This document shows positions 1 through 5,639 of a stretch of DNA of 7,314 nucleotides, one piece after another. The stretch comes from Pseudomonadota bacterium (GTDB taxonomy: Bacteria; Pseudomonadota; Alphaproteobacteria; Micropepsales; Micropepsaceae). The number at the start of each line of letters is the position of its first letter. The stretch's first letter is position 1. The position numbers were made by a program, and so were the translations under genes. Where the stretch lies: positions 1 to 7,314 of the forward strand of contig JAEZBK010000197.1 in NCBI GenBank assembly GCA_023427355.1, in the 5' to 3' direction. A model generated the notes under the pieces. It did no database searches. It was not told the origin of the DNA and saw nothing but the letters and a program-made list of their open reading frames with translations.

Positions 1-2
1 AG

Positions 3-311
3 ATCGCCTCCAAGCTGGTGCGCACCTATACCGACCGCCATGGCCTCAAGGACATCACCCGCGAATTGCTGGGCGTCGAACTCTCGAAGGAGCAGCAAAG
101 CTCCGACTGGGGCGCGGCCACCCTCAGCGAAAAGCAGCTCGCCTATGCCGCCAACGATGTCGCCCATCTGCACGAACTGAAAAAGGCGCTGGATGCGATG
201 CTGGCGCGCGAGGGCCGCACGGCGCTGGCCCAGGCCTGCTTCGACTTCCTGCCCACCCGCGCGGATCTCGATCTTGCCGGCTGGGGCGAGGTGGATATTT
301 TCTCGCATTAG
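3..311 (+). CDS. rnd: Ribonuclease D, C-terminal part (5' end outside window)
   Basis: This is the last 102 residues of a DEDDy-type 3'-5' exoribonuclease, which trims 3' ends of tRNA precursors and other structured RNAs in the cytoplasm. The frame is open from base 3 and ends at TAG 309-311. A GTG at 18 is internal, because the conserved sequence IASKLVRTYTDRHGLK runs across it. Visible family marks are the LGVELSK segment, QQSSDW, and the last exonuclease motif YAANDVAHL, whose Tyr and Asp fit the Y-x3-D metal-site motif. The protein ends about 50 residues after that motif, so there is no room for a C-terminal HRDC domain. This fits the short RNase D common in alphaproteobacteria rather than the longer E. 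coli form. The gene lies upstream of kdsD on the same strand, a frequent arrangement in that class. The 5' half and catalytic motifs I and II are outside the window. Confidence 0.9.
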   Translation: MASKLVRTYTDRHGLKDITRELLGVELSKEQQSSDWGAATLSEKQLAYAANDVAHLHELKKALDAMLAREGRTALAQACFDFLPTRADLDLAGWGEVDIFSH

Positions 312-331
312 TTGCCCCTCCGGTTGACGCT

Positions 332-352
332 GCCGGGTTCTCGATACCCGGC
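332..352 (+). terminator. Small hairpin after rnd, possible weak terminator
   Basis: A perfect 7-bp inverted repeat (GCCGGGT at 332-338, ACCCGGC at 346-352) with a 7-base loop lies 20 bases after the rnd stop. No T-tract follows, so it may only slow polymerase or protect the rnd 3' end. Its position between rnd and the kdsD operon is the main reason to record it. Confidence 0.35.
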
Positions 353-465
353 TGCCTGCCCGCCTTGCAGTGCGATGGCCGCAGGGCTAAATTTGGCATG
401 AAATTCGCGTGTCCATGCCGGGTCGCCCGCATGGTTAAAATCGCCTAACGATACCAAAGGCATAG

Positions 466-1464
466 ATGAACCCCGGCAATCCCGCGCTGAAGGCGGTTTC
501 CAGCCCCGCCGAGGCCGACCTGGCCGCCGCACGGCGTGTCCTGGGTCTGGCCAGCGAAGCCCTGACGGCGCTCGCCGCGGGGTTGGGGGCCGATTTCAGC
601 CGGGCGGTCGAAACCATCCTTGCCGCGAAAGGCCGTGTCATCGTCTCCGGCATGGGCAAGTCGGGCCATGTGGCGCGCAAGATTGCCGCCACGCTGTCCT
701 CCACCGGCACGCCTGCGCACTTCGTCCACCCTGCCGAGGCCAGTCATGGCGACATGGGCGCCATCGCCCCGGGCGATGTGCTGCTGCTGCTGTCCAAGGG
801 CGGAGAGACCGGCGAACTTGCCGATCTTCTCACCTATGCCAAGCGCTTCCACATTCCCATGATCGCCATCGCCTGCAATGGCGAGTCCACCCTGATGCGC
901 GCCGCCGACGTGCCGTTGCTGCTGCCCGATGCGCCCGAAAGCTGCGCCATCGGCATGGCGCCCACCACCTCCACCACCATGATGATCGCCTTGGGCGATG
1001 CGCTGGCCGTGGCGCTGATGGAGCGGCGCGGCTTCGACGCCGACCGCTATCGCGATTTCCATCCCGGCGGCAGCCTGGGCCGCGCGCTGATCCGCGTCAG
1101 CGACCTGATGCACAAGGATGGCGATGTGCCGCTCTGCGCCGCCGCCACGCCGATGCAGGACGTGCTGCTGGCCATGGCATCGGGGCGGCTGGGCTGCGTC
1201 GGCATCGTGGACGGGGCAGGGCGCCTTACCGGCATCGTCACCGATGGCGATGTGCGCCGCCATGCCGCCAAAGGCCTGGAAGGCCGCATGGCTCAGGACG
1301 TGATGACACGCGATCCCAAGGTGACCGCGCCGGATCAGCTGGCCGTCGAGGCGCTGGCCCTGATGACCGACAGGAAGATCACCCAATTGTTCGCGCTGGA
1401 TGACGCGCACCGTCCGGTGGGTGTGATCCATATCCATGATTGCCTGCGCGCGGGGCTGGCGTGA
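466..1464 (+). CDS. kdsD: Arabinose-5-phosphate isomerase (KpsF/GutQ family)
   Basis: The 332-residue product interconverts ribulose 5-phosphate and arabinose 5-phosphate, the first committed step towards Kdo of the LPS inner core, in the cytoplasm. The N-terminal SIS (sugar isomerase) domain spans roughly residues 30-205. It shows SGMGKSGH at 61-68, HPAEASHGDMG at 88-98, SKGGETGEL at 110-118 and FHPGGSLG at 198-205; His88 and His199 match conserved family histidines. Two CBS domains follow, about 211-265 and 278-330, with the LMxKDGDVP and DVMTRDPK openings typical of this family. Length agrees with the usual 320-330. The ATG at 466 follows AAAGG (456-460) by 5 bases. An AT-rich GTTAAAATC at 434-442 resembles an alphaproteobacterial -10 element, but I see no matching -35. 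The stop TGA overlaps the lptC start (TGATG), so this gene appears to open the LPS-transport operon. No kdsC phosphatase gene lies between it and lptC, unlike E. coli. Confidence 0.95.
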   Translation: MNPGNPALKAVSSPAEADLAAARRVLGLASEALTALAAGLGADFSRAVETILAAKGRVIVSGMGKSGHVARKIAATLSSTGTPAHFVHPAEASHGDMGAIAPGDVLLLLSKGGETGELADLLTYAKRFHIPMIAIACNGESTLMRAADVPLLLPDAPESCAIGMAPTTSTTMMIALGDALAVALMERRGFDADRYRDFHPGGSLGRALIRVSDLMHKDGDVPLCAAATPMQDVLLAMASGRLGCVGIVDGAGRLTGIVTDGDVRRHAAKGLEGRMAQDVMTRDPKVTAPDQLAVEALALMTDRKITQLFALDDAHRPVGVIHIHDCLRAGLA

Positions 1465-2120
1465 TGGCGGGCGATCCGGCCGAAACCGACCGTCCCCGCT
1501 ATGACTGGTCCGCGCGCGTGCGCTCCACCGGCTTCGACGCCAAGCGCTATACCCGTTTCGTGCGCGGCATGAAGCGGCTGCTGTCTTTCAGCGCCTTCGC
1601 CGTCATCTTCGCGGTGCTGGCCTTCTTCGTCATCCAGCGCGCGCCGCGCGACATGAACTTTTCCTTCGGCAAGCTCGGCATGGTCGAGAATGATCTCTCC
1701 ATGACCAATCCGCGCCTGTCCGGCGCCGATGCCAAGGGCAATCCCTTCGTCATCACCGCGAAGGAAGCGGTGCAGGATGCGGGCAATCCCAAGCGCTATA
1801 CCCTCAGCGTCATCGAGGCCGACATGACCACGCCCGAAGGCTGGCTCAATGCCCGTGCCGGTGCAGGTGTGGTGGACATGAACGCCCAGACGATGGACCT
1901 GACCGGCGGCATCGCGCTCTTCACCGACACGGGCTACGAATTGCACACCAGCACCGCCGCAGTTGATCTCAACTCCAACAGCGTGCGCGGGCAGCAGGAA
2001 ATCAGGGGCCAGGGGCCCATGGGTGCGATGCGCGCCGACAGTTTTGAATTTGACCGCACGGCCGGACTGCTGACGCTGGCCGGCCGTGTGAGCATGACCA
2101 TGTCGAGGACCAGCGAATGA
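1464..2120 (+). CDS. lptC: LPS export ABC transporter periplasmic protein LptC
   Basis: This 218-residue inner-membrane-anchored protein receives LPS from the LptB2FG extractor and passes it to LptA. A cytoplasmic N-terminus of about 38 residues, rich in Arg and Lys, precedes one hydrophobic segment at residues 39-57 (LLSFSAFAVIFAVLAFFVI). The rest is a periplasmic beta-rich domain of the LptC/OstA type, with the pattern NPRLSGADAKGNPFVITAKEA near 93-113 and LTGG repeats further on. The start is the ATG at 1464, sharing one base with the kdsD stop; an upstream TTG in the same frame would only extend it into kdsD. The 3' end overlaps lptA by ATGA. Sequence identity in this family is low, so the call rests on membrane topology, domain pattern and operon position together. 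Confidence 0.9.
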   Translation: MAGDPAETDRPRYDWSARVRSTGFDAKRYTRFVRGMKRLLSFSAFAVIFAVLAFFVIQRAPRDMNFSFGKLGMVENDLSMTNPRLSGADAKGNPFVITAKEAVQDAGNPKRYTLSVIEADMTTPEGWLNARAGAGVVDMNAQTMDLTGGIALFTDTGYELHTSTAAVDLNSNSVRGQQEIRGQGPMGAMRADSFEFDRTAGLLTLAGRVSMTMSRTSE

Positions 2121-2623
2121 GACTTCTTGCCGCCGGCTTTTTCCTGCTTGCCTCCGCCACGGCGGCATCGGCCCAGGGCAGTAAGTGCGAGGTCCAGGTC
2201 AATTCCGACAGGTTCGTCGCCGACCTCAACGGCAAGACCGGCCAGTTCGTCGGCAATGTCATCGTCACCCAGTGCGATACGAAGATTCGCGCCGATCAGG
2301 TGCGCCTGACCACCACCAATGGCCAGGCCAATACGGTCACCGCCAGCGGACGTGTCGTGGCGGAGTCGCCCAAGTCCGGCATCGTGACGGGCGACAATGG
2401 CGTCTATGACGTGCAGCGCCGCACCGTGGTGATGACCGGCAAGGTTACGCTCAAGAACGGCCGCAATGTGATGACCGGCGCGGTTCTCACCGTCAATCTC
2501 GCCACGGGCCAGGCCACGATCGGCGGCGGCACGTCCGCCACGGTGGCCCAGGGACAGCAACCACAGGCGCAGACGCCTTCGCGCGTCCAGGCCATCTTCG
2601 CCCCGCCTTCGGGCGGTCAATAG
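2117..2623 (+). CDS. lptA: LPS transport periplasmic protein LptA (OstA domain)
   Basis: The 168-residue product is the soluble periplasmic unit that joins LptC to the outer-membrane LptDE complex in the LPS bridge. A Sec signal peptide is clear: MRL, a hydrophobic run to about residue 16, and a likely cleavage after ASA at 17-19. The mature part is an OstA-like beta-jellyroll. Its repeats read as short strands ending in G-x-V or G-N-V, for example GQFVGNVIVTQCDTKIRADQ near 42-61, then GVYDVQRRTVVMTGKVTL and the stretch after it. Two cysteines, Cys24 and Cys53, could form a periplasmic disulphide; that is inference. The start ATG overlaps the lptC stop (ATGA) and is preceded by GAGG at 2105-2108, 8 bases upstream. 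The C-terminal 25 residues are Gln/Pro/Ala-rich and probably disordered. Confidence 0.92.
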   Translation: MRLLAAGFFLLASATAASAQGSKCEVQVNSDRFVADLNGKTGQFVGNVIVTQCDTKIRADQVRLTTTNGQANTVTASGRVVAESPKSGIVTGDNGVYDVQRRTVVMTGKVTLKNGRNVMTGAVLTVNLATGQATIGGGTSATVAQGQQPQAQTPSRVQAIFAPPSGGQ

Positions 2624-2652
2624 CTTTCACAGTTCCTTAAGCACAAACGGGC

Positions 2653-3465
2653 ATGATTTTTGCCATGACGTTCGAAGACGCCAGCAACAACAGCGAAACC
2701 GCCGAAAACGGCGCGGGTACGCGCCTGCACGCCGTGGATGCGGGCAAGGGGCTGGTGGTCAACCGCATCGGCAAGAGCTTCAACAAGCGCCCCGTGGTGC
2801 GCTCGGTCAGCTTGGCCCTCAAGCGGGGCGAGGCGGTGGGCCTGCTGGGCCCCAACGGTGCGGGCTAGACCACCTGCTTCTACATGATCTCCGGCCTCAT
2901 CGCCGCCGATACCGGCACGATCGAGGTGGATGGCCATGACGTCACCCGCCTGCCCATGTATCGCCGCGCCCGCTTGGGGATCGGCTACCTGCCGCAGGAA
3001 GCCTCGATCTTCCGCGGCCTGACCGCCGAACAGAATATCCGCGCCACCGCCGAGCTGATGGAAACCGATCCAGGCCGTCTCGATGCGATGGTCGAGGAAT
3101 TGCTGGCCGAGTTCGGCATCACCCATATCCGCAACACGCCCTCCATCGCCCTGTCGGGCGGCGAGCGCCGCCGCGTCGAGATCGCCCGCGCGCTGGCCAC
3201 CCATCCGTCCTACATCCTGCTCGACGAGCCTTTCGCGGGCATCGATCCCATCGCGGTGGGCGAGATCCGCGACATGGTCAAGCACCTCAAGGATCGCGGC
3301 ATCGGCGTGCTGATCACCGACCACAATGTCCGCGATGCGCTGGACGTGATTGATCGCGCCTATATCCTGCATGACGGCCAGGTGCTGCGCGAAGGCACGC
3401 CCGCCGAAATCGTCAGCGACCGCGATGTGCGCCGCGTCTATCTGGGCGAGAGGTTCTCGCTCTAG
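2653..3465 (+). pseudogene. lptB: LPS export ABC transporter ATPase LptB, interrupted by an in-frame amber codon at the Walker A lysine
   Basis: LptB is the cytoplasmic ATPase dimer that powers extraction of LPS from the inner membrane with LptF and LptG. Read through, the frame gives 270 residues, slightly longer than the usual 240-260 because of an Asn/Glu-rich N-terminus. All ABC motifs are present and in one frame: Walker A GPNGAG-[TAG]-TT at 66-74, Q-loop YLPQE with Gln115, signature LSGGERRR at 167-174, Walker B YILLDE at 187-192, and the H-loop TDHN with His224. The LptB hallmark RLPMYRRARLGIGYLPQE is intact. The only defect is TAG at 2866-2868 in place of the Lys codon of the nucleotide-binding loop, one base from AAG. 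Translation would stop after 71 residues. The 3' portion (nearest ATG 2884) lacks Walker A and could not bind ATP normally. The start could be ATG 2653 or 2665; neither has a strong ribosome site. The family call is certain; whether the stop is real is not. Confidence 0.93.
3444..3462 (+). promoter_or_regulatory. Hairpin overlapping the purine-rich ribosome site before rpoN
   Basis: Positions 3446-3451 (GCGAGA) and 3455-3460 (TCTCGC) are perfect inverted repeats around a GGT loop. One G-U and one G-C pair extend the stem to 8 bp (3444-3462). The stem holds GAGAGG (3448-3453), the only strong Shine-Dalgarno-like stretch near the rpoN start at 3468, although 14 bases away is long. It lies inside the last codons of lptB, so a ribosome finishing lptB would melt it. 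Coupling of rpoN translation to lptB is inferred. Confidence 0.35.
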
Positions 3466-3467
3466 CC

Positions 3468-4976
3468 ATGGCAGCCGTCGGTCAAAGACTGGAAATGCGC
3501 CAGGGCCAGTCCCTGGTCATGACGCCCCAGCTTCAGCAGGCGATCAAGCTGCTGCAACTGTCCAACATCGAACTGGCCGAATATTGCGAGCAGGAGCTGG
3601 AGCGCAATCCGATCCTGGAGCGCGATGAATCCGCGCCCGCCGTGGCTGATCGCGACGCCATGCCCGAAAGCGCCCCGGTTTCCGAGCGTGCCGACGAGGC
3701 GCTATCGCGGGACGATTTCTCCAAGAACGCCGAGCTGGATTCGGCGGCGCACGAGAACATGTATGATTCCGGCGACGCGCCGCAGACCGCCAGCACGCCC
3801 GCCTCGGGTGCGGGCGAGTCCTCGCTTACCGACTGGACGCAGGTCAAATCCGGCGGTGGCTTCGACGAGGAGGGGATGGAATCCACCATCGCCGCCGAGT
3901 TGTCGCTCAAGGATCACCTGGAAGCGCAATTGGCCATCGCCGCACTGACCCCCGAAGACCGCCTGATCTGCCTCGCGCTGATAGACGGGGTGGACGAGGC
4001 GGGCTATCTGCGCGCCGAACTCTCCGACATTGTCGAGAAGCTGGGCTGCGAGATCGAGGATGTGGAGGCGGTGCTGGGCGTGCTGCAGGGCTTCGATCCG
4101 CCTGGCGTCGCCGCGCGCGACCTGGCCGAATGTCTTTCCATCCAGTTGCAGGCCAGGGATCGTCTGGATCCCGCCATGGCCATGCTGCTGACGCGGCTCG
4201 ACCTGCTGGCCCGCCGCGACATGGCCCAGCTTTGCGCCCTGTGCGGCGTGGACGCCGAGGATATCGCCGACATGCTGGCCGAGATCCGTGGCCTGAACCC
4301 CAAGCCCGGCCTTGCCTTCGGCTCCGAACAGGTCGCCCCCGTGGTGCCCGATGTCTTTGTGCGCGTCGGCAATGACGGCGGCTGGCACGTGGAACTGAAC
4401 ACCGACACGCTGCCGCGCCTTCTGGTCAACAGCCGCTACTACGCCCAGGTCTCCAAGACGGCGCGCGGCAAGGACGATAAGACCTATCTCACCGACTGCC
4501 TCAACAACGCCAACTGGCTGGTCAAGAGCCTGGACCAGCGCGCCCGCACCATCCTCAAGGTGGCCAGCGAGATCGTGCGCCAGCAGGACAGTTTCCTCAC
4601 CTATGGCGTGCGCCATTTGCGGCCGCTGAACCTGCGCATGGTGGCGGATGCCATCTCGATGCATGAAAGCACCGTCAGCCGCGTCACCTCGAACAAGTAT
4701 ATCGCCACGCCGCGCGGCCTGTTCGAACTGAAGTATTTCTTCACCGCTTCGATCCAGTCGGTGAACGGTGCCGAATCGCACAGCGCCGAAGCGGTGCGCG
4801 ACCGCATCAAGGAGATGATCGACAAGGAAGAGGCGAAAGACATTCTGTCCGACGACCGCATCGTCTCGCTGCTCACCGCGGATGGCGTCAATATCGCCCG
4901 CCGCACCGTCGCCAAATACCGGGAAGCCATGCGCATTCCGTCTTCCGTGGAACGCCGCCGCCTCAAGGCCGGTTGA
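3468..4976 (+). CDS. rpoN: RNA polymerase sigma-54 factor RpoN
   Basis: The 502-residue product directs core RNA polymerase to -24/-12 promoters, which open only with an AAA+ activator. The N-terminal activator-interaction region (about 1-51) is textbook: LEMRQGQSLVMTPQL then QQAIKLLQLSNIEL, ending in ELERNPILE. An acidic, Ser/Ala-rich linker (about 52-145) carries many Asp and Glu. The core-binding domain follows (about 146-320), with GFDPPGVAARDLAECL and GLNPKPGLAFGSEQ. The helix-turn-helix region includes MVADAISMHESTVSRV from residue 391, then TPRGLFELKYFF. The RpoN box ARRTVAKYRE is at 477-486, 16 residues before the end. No region appears lost. ATG 3468 is 2 bases after the lptB stop, so the gene probably depends on the upstream operon and on coupling with lptB. 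If the lptB amber codon is real, polar effects on rpoN would be expected. Confidence 0.97.
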   Translation: MAAVGQRLEMRQGQSLVMTPQLQQAIKLLQLSNIELAEYCEQELERNPILERDESAPAVADRDAMPESAPVSERADEALSRDDFSKNAELDSAAHENMYDSGDAPQTASTPASGAGESSLTDWTQVKSGGGFDEEGMESTIAAELSLKDHLEAQLAIAALTPEDRLICLALIDGVDEAGYLRAELSDIVEKLGCEIEDVEAVLGVLQGFDPPGVAARDLAECLSIQLQARDRLDPAMAMLLTRLDLLARRDMAQLCALCGVDAEDIADMLAEIRGLNPKPGLAFGSEQVAPVVPDVFVRVGNDGGWHVELNTDTLPRLLVNSRYYAQVSKTARGKDDKTYLTDCLNNANWLVKSLDQRARTILKVASEIVRQQDSFLTYGVRHLRPLNLRMVADAISMHESTVSRVTSNKYIATPRGLFELKYFFTASIQSVNGAESHSAEAVRDRIKEMIDKEEAKDILSDDRIVSLLTADGVNIARRTVAKYREAMRIPSSVERRRLKAG

Positions 4977-5024
4977 GCGGAAATCGCCGATTCGCGCGGA
5001 TAAACCGCCAAGCCCGGCGCAAGA

Positions 5025-5053
5025 TTGACATTCAGAAATGTCCGGCCTAAGAA
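5025..5053 (+). promoter_or_regulatory. Candidate sigma-70-type promoter for ptsN
   Basis: A perfect TTGACA (5025-5030) is followed after exactly 17 bases by TAAGAA (5048-5053), inside CCTAAGAAC, which also resembles the alphaproteobacterial -10 pattern. It lies in the 174-base gap after rpoN and would start a transcript near 5060 with a leader of about 90 bases. The -35 is strong and the -10 is only half-matching. I see no hpf remnant in this gap. Confidence 0.5.
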
Positions 5054-5103
5054 CCCGCCGCTTTCGTAGGCGGACCGGAACCGCGTAAGCTATTCCGCGT
5101 TCC
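5041..5103 (+). promoter_or_regulatory. Overlapping inverted repeats in the ptsN leader
   Basis: Two alternative structures share bases. The first pairs TCCGG (5041-5045) with CCGGA (5075-5079) outside CCGCC (5055-5059) with GGCGG (5069-5073). The second pairs GGAA-c-CGCG (5077-5085) with CGCGTTCC (5096-5103), with one bulged base. GGA at 5077-5079 cannot be in both. The first also overlaps the candidate -10, so only the second would lie fully in the transcript. No T-tract follows either, so a terminator after rpoN is not supported. Confidence 0.3.
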
Positions 5104-5150
5104 CGCGCATATCGGCGGCGGACATAAGTCGGCAGCTTCTCTTAGGGCGC

Positions 5151-5624
5151 ATGATGAATATCTCCGACCTGCTTGCGCCTGACGCGGTCCTTCCCGCGCT
5201 GAAAGTCCAGAGCAAGAAACAGTTGCTGCAGGAACTGGCGGCGAAGGCGCATGGCGTCACGCGCCTGCCCGAACGGCGCATCTTTGAAACCCTGAACGCG
5301 CGCGAACGCCTGGGCACGACCGGCGTGGGATCGGGCATCGCCATCCCGCATGGGCGCCTAGCCGAATCCGTGCAGATCGCCGGCGTCTTTGCCCGTCTGG
5401 AAGCGCCCATCGCCTATGACGCGGTGGACAGCCAGCCGGTGGACCTGGTTTTCATGCTGCTGGCGCCGGAAAATGCGGGTGCCGACCACCTGAAGGCGCT
5501 GGCCCGCGTCTCGCGCCTGCTGCGCAACGCCGCCACCTGCGAAAAGCTCCGCGCGGCCAAGACGGCCGAGGCGCTCTACGCCATCCTCACCGCCCAGAAT
5601 GGCGACGCGTCGCAAGCGGCTTGA
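5151..5624 (+). CDS. ptsN: Nitrogen-related PTS enzyme IIA (EIIA-Ntr)
   Basis: The 157-residue product (156 if the second ATG is used) is the last phospho-acceptor of the nitrogen phosphotransferase chain PtsP-PtsO-PtsN. It regulates rather than transports, for example potassium uptake and stress or nitrogen signalling. It is a single PTS EIIA type-2 domain. TTGVGSGIAIPHGRL carries the phosphorylated His at residue 67, and the family's VDLVFMLLAPENAGADHLKAL segment is intact around 98-118. AGGG (5144-5147) lies 3 bases before ATG 5151 and 6 before ATG 5154, so the second ATG is somewhat better placed. Position downstream of rpoN is the classic arrangement, but hpf is missing between them and ptsN seems to have its own promoter. 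The stop faces the stop of the minus-strand cyclophilin gene 9 bases away. Confidence 0.95.
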   Translation: MMNISDLLAPDAVLPALKVQSKKQLLQELAAKAHGVTRLPERRIFETLNARERLGTTGVGSGIAIPHGRLAESVQIAGVFARLEAPIAYDAVDSQPVDLVFMLLAPENAGADHLKALARVSRLLRNAATCEKLRAAKTAEALYAILTAQNGDASQAA

Positions 5625-5639
5625 CCGCGCCTTTTATTT
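5616..5639 (+). terminator. Possible weak terminator of ptsN
   Basis: GCGG (5616-5619) and CCGC (5625-5628) form a short stem across the ptsN stop. TTTTATTT follows at 5632-5639. The 4-bp stem and 3-base gap before the T-run make it a poor intrinsic terminator, but it sits exactly where two convergent genes meet. CCGCGCC (5625-5631) could instead pair with GGCGCGG (5650-5656), across an 18-base loop. Confidence 0.3.

Noticed and set aside
324..330. TTGACGC as a -35 element for kdsD
   Set aside because: No -10-like sequence lies 16-18 bases downstream, where a hairpin stem is found instead.
445..1437. Long minus-strand open frame of 330 codons opposite kdsD
   Set aside because: Its His/Gly/Gln/Ala-rich product has no domain sense and it is fully opposite a clear isomerase gene. 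It is a mirror effect of GC-rich codon use.
1335..2168. Minus-strand open frame of 277 codons opposite kdsD, lptC and lptA
   Set aside because: It crosses three genes with overlapping start/stop joints on the plus strand, and no protein family is recognisable.
2866..2868. UAG as pyrrolysine or a generally reassigned codon
   Set aside because: Four genes in the window end at TAG at their expected family length, and a Walker A lysine is not a place where pyrrolysine is known. No supporting machinery is visible here.
2884..3465. Downstream half of lptB as an independent gene starting at ATG 2884
   Set aside because: It begins inside the conserved ABC fold just after Walker A, has no ribosome site, and continues the same frame as the upstream part. 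It is better read as one interrupted gene.
3702..4781. Minus-strand open frame of 359 codons opposite rpoN
   Set aside because: The opposite strand encodes an intact sigma-54 with all motifs. The antisense product is low-complexity and His/Gln/Gly-rich.
5602..5613. 12-base perfect palindrome GCGACGCGTCGC near the end of ptsN
   Set aside because: It lies in coding sequence, CG-rich palindromes are frequent at this composition, and no second copy is seen in the window.
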